A stretch of 64,000 nucleotides of DNA from Pleodorina starrii (lineage: Eukaryota; Chlorophyta; Chlorophyceae; Chlamydomonadales; Volvocaceae). Where the stretch lies: NCBI GenBank assembly GCA_030267565.1, contig BRXU01000002.1, positions 1,364,001-1,428,000 of the forward strand, written 5' to 3'. This document shows positions 34,061 to 45,386 of the stretch, in pieces. The notes under the pieces were generated by a model. That model did not search any database. It saw only the letters and a list, made by a program, of their open reading frames with translations, and was not told the DNA's origin. Each line of letters starts with the position of its first letter. Positions within the stretch are counted from its first letter, which is position 1. Position numbers and translations under genes: made by a program.

Positions 34061-34862
34061 AGCCTATACTGTATCCCGATAAGAAGCTTTTTTGTTCATT
34101 CCACCATGCGGGGAACACTTCTTAAAATATGACTCTGGAAGACATGTAACGCGTCGTCGATGCGGAAGCTTTACGGGATCGTGTGTACCGGCGGAGTGAC
34201 GCTACAACAAGTTATCTGGATTGCAGAAAGAATATAAACGGAAAGAGGGTGGGGTCCAAGAGGAAAGGGGACAGGGTCACAGGGACACCGACTACCGGTA
34301 CCGGCAATGCTCGTTCACATTTTTGCTTTTGCACACCGCATCATACAACACTTTGCGTGTATAAACATGTAAAGACCTTACTGTAGTTACTGCTTACCGC
34401 TTTGGGAGTTGAATTGCTGAGGCCTTTATTCCCCATGCGATCCAAACGACGTTGGAACCAGCTAGAGTTGGGGTACGAAGGAGGTGTCCGCGTTCAAGGG
34501 AAAAAATGGAACTTAGCTATCAAAGATGAAATTGCTGGTACCATCCAGATTGTTGTCTCATGAACAAGCTTCCAACCCCAGACACCAAACACGTGCGGCT
34601 GGAAGTCTATGTTGCATTAGAATATAATTACCATAGTTTCATTATAAAGTTCCATACTCATATACAATTTTATGTACTTCTTAGAGACAAGGCCGGCGCC
34701 GTCAGCGGAGGACGATTCATTGTAGTATTCGAACGGAGCCACCGTCCTGTCATTCAATTGTAATGCTTGTCCATTATTCAACGAGGGCTGGGCGGATGCT
34801 GTTTAGGAAGGCCCATTGGGCACAACGACGCTAGGAAAGGGGGAGTCAACTACGCAGTCATC
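34061..34862. other. Upstream region of the MscS-like channel gene
   Basis: AT-rich for this locus, with no supported gene. It separates the decayed exon copy from the intact first exon and presumably contains the channel promoter. The frame of exon 1 stays open upstream to 34767 without an ATG. Confidence 0.4.
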
Positions 34863-37800
34863 ATGCGGAAGCCGTTTAGCCTTGCAACCTTGGCTGCCCA
34901 AAGTAGAAAGTCTGTCAGGATTGCTGCTGATCACTTCAGCGTTTCGTTGACCACCAAGTTCTTGTTGGTGCTGGTGTTCGCAATTGGCGTCGTCCTACTC
35001 ACTCTCGCGTCCGTGCTGGACGCCAGGGGTATCTATGTTCCGGTGAGGAGCCAACCCCTTTCAATTCGTGTTCTGGCCAACCTTGCCGACACATTTCGGC
35101 GAAACCGCCTAGCGCCCGTGCCGGCCTCAACTCCGGCTTGCCCATCCCTCCCCTCCTCGCCTCCCTGCCTGCCCATCCCGCATCCGCTTCCCCGCTCCCC
35201 CGTAACCCTCCCCCAAGGGAAATGGCCTGCGCTGGCTGTACCTATTTGGCGTCATCGCCACGAGCATCATCATCTTGAACGGACTGGTGGAGCTTGTCTA
35301 CACCTGGCTTGAGGTGCGTCCCTGCCGCCCCCCACTACTGCGTGCTGCGTGGGGCCGCAAGGAGTGAATGGAGTGAATGGGCGCCTGCCACTGGCGCTGC
35401 CACACAACGTCGAGCCCCAAATGCAGCATGCAAGACTTCCAGCAGCAGCAGCAGCAGCCAGGGAGTCCCTTTCTCCTTCTCTGGAGCATGAATCTAACCT
35501 GGATAACCACCTCCTCTTGGCCGCGAGTCGGGGGATGTCCAGAGCGGGGACGTGCACGCCGTAACACAGTCGGGCATTGCTCTCATATTGCCGAAGGCCG
35601 CCGACAGCTTTGCTTTTCAACACAGGCCCCTTCCTTTACTTTCCACGGAGTGTCACCCAATCCCTTTCATCCCCTTTCATCCCGCGCAGCTGCGGTTCTT
35701 TCTGCGGCTGGTCATGCTGCCATCCCCGCAGCTGCTGTTCATGGTGCGCGCAATCCGGGGCGTGTTAGGCCGAAAACACCAACGGGCGTGGTGGGGCGGT
35801 GCTGGGTCTGGGTCTGCGGTGCCGCCGGGGCGGCCCGCAGCGACGGACAGGATCCGCTTCTCTGTCTTTGCTGCAAACACCCGGCGAGAACAGAACGGCC
35901 TCGCTCCGTGCCAGCCCATGAACCATCCCCTTGGGCACCGCCCCGCAGCGCCCTCAACTCGCTCGCCCCGACCCCCGCCCGCGATGCTGGCGCCGCGCCT
36001 CTGCCCGCAGTTTTGGCTAAACGCGTTCGCCGCGTTTCTGACATTCCAGCAGCTGTTTGAGGAGCGGACGGTGGGAGGGCTGCCGCCGCAGCAGTCGCTC
36101 AGCAGGGTGAGCAGAGGGGAGGGAAGGGGAGAGGAGGGCGGGGGCGCAGGCGACCCGCTTCTCTGACATCAGGAACTGCGTCAGCTTATGTGGCGTGTCC
36201 CAAGGCGCCGTACTCTTCGCATGGTGGTGTTGTATTGCACGGGTGCGACAATGGCCGCATGGTGCAGGGTGGGCCGTGAGGGGGCTTCTGGGCGCGCCTC
36301 GGATGTATAAGGAGTTCTGCTGTCAGATGTATAAAGGAGTTCGCCATCACATAGAATTTTGCCCTCAGATCTTCTAATCTCCTCCTTGCGTGGGTTCGAG
36401 CCCCCGAATCTGCAGGTCCCCGCACGTCTCGCCCCGTCCTCCGCGCCGCACCGCGCCACCGATGTGGCGCTTTCCTGCTCCGCACTGAAACCGCAAGGCG
36501 TAAACCCGCCCCAGCCGCCCACGGCGCTGAGCACTGACGCTGACCGCCCTCGCTGCTGCTGCTGCCTCTGCGGACGCCGACAGTTTCCCCGCCTCCTCCC
36601 CCTCTTTGCCTCTCCCGCCTCCTCTCCGCGGCTCGCCTCGCGCCCCGCCGCCCAGGCGGAGAGCTGGGTGAAGCGGGTGCTGATGTGCCTGCTGCTGTTC
36701 AGCTTCGTGAGTGTGGTGGTGACGGCGGGCGCCCATTTGGCGGTGGCGTTCTTGTACAGCGAGGGCAGCCGACAAAAGATTGTGGGGGCGATGCAGGTGA
36801 GGCGGGGCCGGACCGGACTGGACCGTGCGCAAGGGGTTGCGGCGGGGGAGGACGGAGGAGGGGGAGCAGGGCCGAGTTACAGCAGTCTGCGAGGGTGCTC
36901 AGGGGACAGGGCAGTTTCGGACGGGTGCGGGCAGGTGCGGGTACAAATTCCCGCCCCCGAATTCTAGTTCCGATGGGTGCTCGTTCGCTTGCTCCTGCTG
37001 ACAAGCCTTGGAAATCCGTTGGCTGGTCATCGAGGCTGACAGCGATTAGGGCTTCCCAGGCCGTGTGCTATGTGCTAGGTTGTTGCGGTGGGCTCCAGAC
37101 CCTCGTAAGGCGGGTAGAGCCGGCGGGCCAGCTGGCCGTGCGCTGCAGTGCAGACTCGTGTATTGTCGTCAGCGCGTTTCCAGGAACACATTACCATGCT
37201 GCGCCAACACCCACGCCGTTGCGCCCTCCGGGAATGACTTGAGATGGCCCCGAATTATTGTCGTGCCATGGTACAACAGCATGCGTACGTCATGTACCGG
37301 CTCGTGCGGGACAAGCTGCGCGACGGTGACGAGCGGGATGCTGACGGCGGTGTACAGACAATGGCGGCGTTGGTGGTGGCAGCGGCGCTGTCTGCCGGCG
37401 GCGGCTCGTCGGCCTTTGTGGGAGGGCAGCAGGTCTTGCGGCGCCGCAAATCCCGGATCGCCCATGCGCAGCCTAGCAGTGAACGACAGCAGCAGCAACA
37501 GCACCACAAATCAGAGCAGACCTTGCAGCAAGGCGACGCAGATACGGCGCAGGAGGTACGGCAGGGGAGTTCAGCACTGGTGTCGGGGCCGCTGCCGCCG
37601 CCGCCGCAGGTGTCGGCGGCAGCGGCGGCGACAGCCGCCGTCGCCCGGGCTAGCAATACGACTGGTCGCGCTGCGGTCTCCTTCGCCACGCCGGTTGATA
37701 CAACGATATGGCCGCCGCCGTCGTCGAATGGCGACGGATGCCGGCCGGCGGTGCAGGTGGGGCCGGCGGCAGCGGCAGCGGCGGCGTCCAGCAACGGCTG

Positions 37801-40800
37801 CGGCGGCGGCGAAGCGGCGGCGCGTGGATCCGATGCCGGGAATCTGCTGGATTCGGAACTAGACCGGCCGCTGACGCCGGTTTTGGATCCTGGACGCGGC
37901 CCACGCTCCAGTGGGCGAGGTACGGATGTGGATCCGGGCCCGGATTCAGATTCAGATTTGGGCGAGGGCTTGGATTTGGATGGCGCTGGCGGCCGGAGTG
38001 GCGGCGGCGAGGGCAGCGACAGGATGACGGCGGCTGGCGGCGGCGCCGCCGCCGCCGCGGGGTCTGGGGCCGCTTGGCGCGGCGGCTTGTGCTCCTGGTT
38101 CCGATGCGGTCTGCGGCTTCGGGCCCGCCGATATCGAGACACGGCGGCGGCTGACGGCGGCATGTCGTACTCGGTTCCGTCATCGACGTCGTCGACGGAC
38201 GGCGGCGGTGCGTCGATGCAGCGTCGGTCGTACGCATCGCTTAACCAGGCGATCCACGGCATTCGGGACACGGAGATGGTTCATGTGCGCCGTACACTGC
38301 TGGCCGCTTTGGAGATCTACGATTGGCTGCATGTGAGGTCGGGGCCTTATGGCCTTATGGGCCGGGCGCTCATGTTGGTTCGTAACGCCATCCGGCAATC
38401 TACTAGAGAGTGAGCCTGAACTCCAACGGGCCGTTTGCCCTCGTGCGCTCGTCCTTGCTCACCGCCCCCTCAACTTTGGCTCTCTCCTTCTCTCCCTCTC
38501 TCTTTCCGTCTCGCCCCTCTCTCTATCTGTCTAACTATCTATCTGTCTATCTATCTGTCTGTCTGTCTCTCCCTCCGCTCGGAGATCAGGAGCGGAGCCA
38601 GCTGCCGGTGGGGGCCCTGAGGTCGCCGCACAGCGCAGCGAGGCGGGAGCTGCATGCCATGCGGATGTCGGGCGTACGGCAGATCATCCGGCCCAGGACG
38701 CTCTTGGACGAAATGCTGCTGGTGGGTGCTGGGTGGTGGGTGGAGTGGCTGGGCAGCGGCGGCTGGCTGGCGGTGGGATATAAAAAACGATGCAACAGGG
38801 ATGTAGGCAACCGAGAAGGGTGGGATGGTAAGCCCGGGCGGAAGCGGCCTCTTCCCAGCCCACCCAGCTGTCTTCTCGATTATTTTTTACCTTGTTTTCG
38901 ACCGCATCCGCGAATGTACGACAAACATGCAGGTGTACGGCAGCCTCTCCGACTCGGACATACCATTGTTCGCTCGGCATTTCACGGACGCGGTGTGGGA
39001 GTGCGCGGCGCCGGACGGGGACAGCATAAGGCCCGAGGTGCGGCGGCGATGTACTGACGTGACGTTAATGCGGCGGAAGCATGCACGCACATCTCAGTGC
39101 GTGTGCTTCAATGTGTATGCGATCTTGCGGTGTCGGTGTGTAATTGTTCCTAGACCAGCCCGTGTCTGCTTCTTTGCTCTGCGGCTTTCTCCTTGCGGTG
39201 TTTGCAATGCACACCGCCAACCTCCGAAACCCTCGCTGTTCTTTTGCAGACGAGACGGCCTTCTTCTGTTACTTGACCGTTCAAGGGCTCCGGCCTATGC
39301 GTGGATTAATCCCCCCTGTTCCCCTCCCGCCCGCTTCCACCCATTCTGTCACCGTCAACCCCTAGGACTTTGCTCACATGTTTCCGAAGGAGCAAGACCG
39401 ACAAATCGCGTGGGACGCGCTGGACGGTGACAAGGACGGTAAGTCGCAGGAAGGAGTGCGCAATCTGGCGTAATACGAAAGCCGGTTTTTTGGGGGCGTC
39501 CATGTGCGTTATGAAGGTAGGTAGAGGGTAGACGGACGGCAGCAGGGCCTGCCAGAGGAGGAACGGACGAGACTGTGGGAGCCGCGGCAGACAACTCGGG
39601 AAACAGGGGTTGGGAGGGGCTGGGTGGAAGGGGGATAAGGATGCAGTGGGGGATGCAGGATGGGAAGTGTGAGGTGGAGGGGGAGGAGGCCCTCACTGCT
39701 GATGGCTGGCTGAGCCATCCGGCGTTCCGGCCCCTCCCGGCCCAACAAAACCCGAAAACCCCGCGGGCCCAGCCGCCCCCGGGCGCCTTCCCCAGTTCAC
39801 TTCCCAGAACCAACGCACGTCTGCGCAAGGGTGGGCGTAATGGCGGCGTTATCGTGTCTGACATGTGGCTGCTGTACGATGGCTGTTTGGTACGGCAGGT
39901 CTCCTGACGCGCAAGGATGTGGAGGCGGCGGTGGCGACCTTCCTGCAACAGGAGCGCTCCATGGCCCTCAATGTACGGGCCGTACGTGGGCTAACCATAT
40001 CCCTGCAGACCAGCCTCATAATCATCATCAACGGTACGTCAGGTGTACGGTGGTCGCGCCCGCGCAACTGCCTTACCCATTTCTCACGTGTCCCCTTTGA
40101 GGATGATTCTCATCATCAGCAGCAGCAGCATTAATGCAATCTCTCCTCATCACGGCCGCAACGCTGTTCGAGAACCTCCCCTCGTCCTCGTCACATGGCG
40201 GCTCAATCCGGACTCGCTACAATTTCCCGGTTTGTATCTAACGCCCTTGCTGCTTGCAAGTTTACCTCGTTTTTCTTTTGCAGACAGGAAGGATTTCTTC
40301 TGATTTAATACCGTTTACGGGCTCCGGCCTATACGTGGATATCCCCTCCAAGCATCGCAAACTAACCAGTCTCAACCACTACAACCAGCACCCAACTTGC
40401 AACCAACCAACTACCAGGCATCTTCTTGATGGTGGTGTACCTCACCATTCTGGACCTGGCTCATTTCTTCAACGGCGGCTCCTCCTCCAAGACCTCCCTG
40501 GACATATTCTCCGCCTATGTGCTGGTGGTGTCGCTGATCTTCGGCGAACAGATCAAGTAGGGGGTTTGTAGGGCGGGGACGGAGGCGGGGCGGGGCCGAG
40601 GGACACCGGTGGTGGTAGTTTCGCGGCAATCCACACATGAGCTCCGATCTCGGGATGGCGACTTCCCAACTCCAACGCCACCCCACGATTGGGACCCCCC
40701 CCTCCCCCCAGCGCTCCGCTGCCCCGCGCTCCCCCCTTACTGCACCTGCCCGCCTGCCGGGCCCTCCCAACCCCTAATGCGCCGCATCCTCCCTCCGTCC

Positions 40801-43205
40801 CCTCCCCCTCCCCATCCCAATTCGCCGCGCAGGCAGGTGCTGCTGGGCTGTGTGCTGATCCTGGTGCAGCAGCCGTTCGACGTGGGGGAAGGTGGGCGGA
40901 GGGGCCGAGTGGGCGGGTGGGCGTGGCGGCTGGCTGGCTGATAGGCAGCGATGGGCATGGAAACTGCCAGCAGCTGGCAGCTAAGCGTGCCCTGAGAACT
41001 CTCTGAGATTGGCTTGGCTTGGCTTGGGTGTTTGGACCCAACTTGGGTGGAGGTGAAGGCGCCCAGGCGGGCCGGGTGAAGCCCAGGTGGGAAAGGGCGC
41101 TGGCAAGGCCGCCTAGTGTGACTGGGGCCATCCTTAAGCACAGTTACGGTATGCACGCTAGCTCGGTGGATGCCTTACTAAGTCATCGAGGGCATCCTGT
41201 GACGACTAAGTCGCATGTAGTAGTGGTAGTGAGGGCCCCTCCTACAACATCCAGGCTCAGGAGGTACGGGCGGCCCGGGTGCAAGAGGCAGGCCAGGTCC
41301 ATGGCGGGGTTGCTTCAGGGGTGTTTGGACGTCATTCGTGGCGGAGGGAGGAGGGTTGAGGAGTAGACCACGGCGGGATCGGCATGCAACGCTATTACGT
41401 CCGAGTACGACAACCGACCGATTGATTGGGTTAAAGGTCTGTGAAGGACCGTCTGTCGTAACTCCAGGTCGCCTCGTCGGAACCCCGCAGAGCTGGTGAT
41501 CGAGGAGAGCCCCGGATGGCGAGTGATGGGGGTTGTGCAGGTGGGTTTGCCGTACCGCTTGCCGTGATGCCGCTGCATGTAGCTTTCTAGGCGAACAGAT
41601 CTGTTTACGAACGACAGAGCCATCCGTTCATCTGGCATGACATCCCCGCTCATCGGGTACCGTCCGCCCATCAGGTCTCTCGATTCGGACAGCCCCTGTA
41701 ACCCCCACCCATACACACACGATGCCCGCCCCCGCCCCCCGCCCCTTTCTCACTCCAACACAGGATTTCAATCTCTTCTACCTGCGCGTGAAGAAGAGCA
41801 CCGACGGCGAGCTGGTGACGCTGCCGCTCAACAAGCTGGTTTCGGGGCGGTTCACCAACCTCAGCAGGTGGGGGCGCGCCTGTGGGGGCGTGTGCGTATG
41901 CGCGTGTGTGTATGTGCGTGGGTACACGGTGGGTACAAGACTGCAGGTGGGTACACCGCACAACACCGGGGGAGTGGAGGTGGAGGTGTCGGAGGCGCGT
42001 CAGTTTGACGGCGGGGCGCGGCGCTAACTCGCTCGTGCACGAGCTCCACGTCAGCTTCATCGCCGGTGGCCATATCGTAACATACACAGTACCAACACGC
42101 ACCCTGCGCTTCTACCTGCCTCCCTGCTTTCGCCCCATGGCTGCCCATGGCGTTGCCCCTTCGTTCGGGATCCTAACACCTTCAATACGGCACGCTACTC
42201 TCTGTGGTACGGCACCTTACGGCGCCACGCTCGAAACCTCCAACAAACACAGGTCAGATTGGAAGATCGAGCAGAACTACTTTGCCGTTGACGCCTCCAC
42301 TCCGCCCGCCGTACTCGCCGCAATCACCGATGCCGCGCTGGCAGTCATCCGCGCCACGCCTGGCGAGTACGACGTGGCGTACGGCTTCCTGGCGGTGTAT
42401 CACGGCTTCGAGCGGCCCCACAAGGTGGTCATCCGCACCTTTCATAGGTGGGTCAGTGGGTCAGTGACGCGTGCGTCGGTTCGGGGGAGGACCCCTTGGT
42501 GGCTGGGCAGCAACCAGCCAGGGTCCTGTGTGCGGTCTCTGTCTGGTCGGGAACACAGTACACAAAATGAGCGGTCTTCGGGTTTTTACCCGCCTTCAGC
42601 TTCCCGAAATCTGGGTCTGGATCCGGATGGCATTATAACAGCCATCCACGTCACCGCCATCCACGCCTTGCTGATGATGGCACGTGTCCTTCCTGTGTGT
42701 GTTGCGTGGGTGATTGGGTGAGCGGGTAACGGGGGTCTGAGCTGAGCTGCAACAACCAACACCAAGGCAGTAATAATTAGTTGTCAAACGCAAGGGAAAG
42801 CAACGCAACGTGGCCCGACGCAGGTACAAGTTCAACCTGTCTGCGGCACACAAGCGCATCGCGCTCGCGCGGCATGGCGTCATTTCGGCCGTACGACAGA
42901 CACTCGACAAACTGGGCGTCGAGTTTACGGAGCTGCGACTGCACAGCTCGATTCCGGCAGGCGGCATGCCGTACCCGCCGGGCGCGACGGCAGCCGCGGA
43001 TGCCGCCGCAGCGGCGGCGGCGGCGGCCGCCGCCGCGGCGGAGGGTTTCGGGCCCCCCGTCGGCGCTCCGTCAGGCGTGGCGATGCCAGCGACGTTGGAC
43101 TGCGCGGCGGCGGGGCCAGCCCCGACAGCGGCGCCAGCCGGCTGGCTTGGAGGCGGCTTCGGCTTCGGTGGCGGCGGCGGCGGCGGCTGGGGCGGGCGAG
43201 CATGA
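34863..43205 (+). CDS. MscS-like mechanosensitive ion channel with EF-hand
   Basis: Sixteen exons join in phase: 34863-35042, 35218-35313, 35690-35761, 36011-36106, 36656-36796, ~37280-38332, 38590-38721, 38933-39037, 39366-39438, 39899-40033, 40418-40556, 40833-40891, 41491-41540, 41764-41867, 42253-42447, 42824-43205 (about 1003 aa). It has several N-terminal helices (KFLLVLVFAIGVVLLTL, YLFGVIATSIIIL, VLMCLLLFSFVSVVV), a long low-complexity loop, then MSGVRQIIRPRTLLDEMLL as in plant MSL10. An EF-hand loop DGDKDGLLTRKD follows. The pore region contains YVLVVSLIFGEQIKQVL and the MscS hallmark QQPFDVGE, and a C-terminal beta/cytoplasmic domain completes it. The channel senses membrane tension. 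The start of exon 6 is uncertain, because no strong acceptor exists in 36800-37280. The tail is Ala/Gly-rich. Confidence 0.87.
38461..38578 (+). repeat. Polypyrimidine microsatellite (TCTN)n in a channel intron
   Basis: An approximately 110-bp C/T-rich run, ending in tctatctgtctgtctgtctc units, in the intron between exons 6 and 7 of the channel gene, directly before the acceptor at 38589. Confidence 0.9.
39238..39319 (+). repeat. Dispersed repeat, copy A (channel intron)
   Basis: It contains cttcttctgttacttgaccg and the core gggctccggcctatgcgtgg, followed by C-rich sequence. It is preceded by ttcttttgcagac, as in copy B. It lies in the intron before exon 9 of the MscS-like gene. Confidence 0.75.
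40271..40349 (+). repeat. Dispersed repeat, copy B (channel intron)
   Basis: It shares ttcttttgcagac, the ttcttctg block and the core gggctccggcctatacgtgg with copy A, in the same order. It lies in the intron before exon 11 of the MscS-like gene, about 1 kb from copy A. Confidence 0.75.
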
Positions 43206-44940
43206 GTGTCAATGCATGTGACCGGGTTGGACGCAGGCCTGAGGGCTGGTAACTGGATGTGGCTCGACCGCCGGTAACTGGACATGACACATGAGCGTAC
43301 AGGCTGGGTTGCCGTACAAGTAAACGGGGAGCGTTACACCGAGGAGGCGAGCCGGGTGAACGACGGGGGCGTCGCAGCCTATCAGTTGGGGTTTCTAAAC
43401 CCCGTGCGGATTACCTGCGAACACACTTCCAAAGCAAAGGCAGCGCTGTGGGGTGCTGTGCTGGGGCTGTCGTGTATTCCCGTCGCTCAGACATCCACTT
43501 GGCATGGCCGCGCTCACTCTCAGCGACGGGGGGTGTCGTGCATTCCCGCTCGGGTATCGAGTAGTATGTCGCTGGCTCTTGAGGGGTTGCTTTAGGGTTA
43601 TTGCGCAGTGATGTCCCCGTGGCGCCTTTCTGGGCGGCTGGCTCGCCGCGCGCGCTCTGCGGGGTCCTCATCTCCTCACAGCGATGCGGCAGCGGACGAG
43701 TGGCCGAGTGCTTTCAGCTGGTGGTTGGTGGTTGGAGCGAGGTTTCGGAGCGGGCGCGGTGTGCTGTGGTGTGCTGCTGTGAAGCGGTTTCCGGCGAGGC
43801 CCGTGCGCGTTGAAAGCTACACGGCAGGGTCAAGCAAATGGAGAGTGATGGGGGAGCGAGGGGGCGGGCGGGCGCTGGTGACTTCAAGGGAAACGTCACT
43901 CGTACATCGAGTGCTCTGACTCAGTGCGCTGCGGATGGATCGCCAGACAGCGCAACCCGGTGACCTTATACCCATTCGTCGATGAGATATTGCTGCATAT
44001 ACCGACATCAGTACATTGTTAACGCGAGCCCAAGCACGGGGCCGTGATTCATCGTACCATTACCGTATTTATCCGCACTCTGACCTCGTGAATTGGTCAA
44101 TGATTACTTAAGAAAGAGTGATCGGCATGTTTGTGCTTGGTTGTTTCTCGGAGAGGACTGAGCGGCCGTGACCGGGGGGTTGGTGAGGGTGGGTGTGCGT
44201 AGGAGCGAGGATGCTCCTCCTCGTCGTCGTCGATGCATCGAGGGACGTTTATCCGGAATACGTCAGAAGCCCAGGAGGAGATTGAGATCAGCCGCGCGCG
44301 TGTGTCTGTTTCGTCACAGAAACCCAATTCGCGCCCTGGCGCGTCTTGGTGCGCCCACAGCAGCCGGAACGTGTTCTGTAAGCACACACCAGAGTCAGAA
44401 GCTCACAACCGCGCTCTTCTCCTCTCGCCTCTCCTCTTGGCGCCCCGCGTCGATCGGCGTCACGTGCCGGTGCCGGCGCCATGTACTGACGGGGCCGCGG
44501 CCCCAGCACTGCTGTGAACCGCCTCGTGTCAAGTCCCCTGCCCCGGGCTGCGTCCTTCAGCACGAGAGACCACAGCGCATTCAGTCGTTCCTTGCGATAC
44601 CGCATGTGTACACACCTGCGCAGCGTTGTGCAACAGCCTGCCGTACCTTGCAACCTCCCTTCCTCACGCACCCAGCAGCAACGGCAACGAAAGCGCCCAA
44701 CGGCAGTGACCACACGTGGCCCGCGTATCCAACACCCCCACACAACCGCCGGAGCGTCGTCAATCCGGCCAGCCAGCCAGCCACCGATCATACTTGCCTA
44801 CCTGCCTGCCTGCCTGCATGAACTCGTCACACATCCTCCCTAAGGCCCGACGCGCTGGCCCGCCCCCCTGGGGGTACGGTAGCGGCCATCTAGACCGTAC
44901 TATCGTGTACCCCTCTCCCCCCCTGTGCTGGCCTCCTCAA
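43206..44940. other. Spacer after the channel gene
   Basis: No supported gene. Open frames are short or have poor codon bias. TGTAA at 44377-44381 on the plus strand is a possible poly(A) signal of the channel gene, though it is 1.2 kb past the stop. Confidence 0.4.
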
Positions 44941-45064
44941 AACCCGACCCTCCATCCTGTAAAACCTCCATCCTGTAAAACCTCCATCCTTGTAAAACCT
45001 CCATCCTTGTAAAACCTCCATCCTGTAAAACCTCCATCCTGTAAAACCCGACCCTCCATCCTTG
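44941..45064 (+). repeat. 16/17-bp tandem repeat carrying six TGTAA motifs
   Basis: Units of cctccatcctgtaaaa or cctccatccttgtaaaa are repeated six times. The array is bounded on both sides by the same flank, aaacccgaccctccatcc. Each unit contains TGTAA in the plus orientation. The array lies between the convergent channel (plus) and LRR (minus) genes. Confidence 0.9.
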
Positions 45065-45386
45065 CCGAGGTCCCCAGGGCAAGGGAATGTGACTCAGCCC
45101 CGCTTCCTGGCACATGGCGTTCCGCTGCGCGCTCTCTCCCCCTTGCACCTCCAGACATACGGTCCTTGCATGCCCAACCCACCTACCCCCGCCCCCGAAC
45201 CTACGATTGCCATGGATCTTCAATTTCTTCGTACTTGTTCGTACCCCCCCCCCCATCTCCGCCTCGGCTGCCAGGATCCGCTGCGCCCCCCGGGGGGCCG
45301 CAACCCCGACCATCTCTTTCCGCCCCTTTGCCGTACGGCCAAATACCCGAGCGCCCCGCCCCGCCCTCGCCCCCAGTCGCAGTCGC

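Noticed and set aside
43680..43760. tRNA-like gagtggccgagtgct segment
   Set aside because: No matching acceptor stem, anticodon arm or T-loop could be folded around it.
44288..44791. Minus-strand frame of 167 codons
   Set aside because: Arg/Cys/Gly-rich with no motif; typical of a chance frame in GC-rich spacer.
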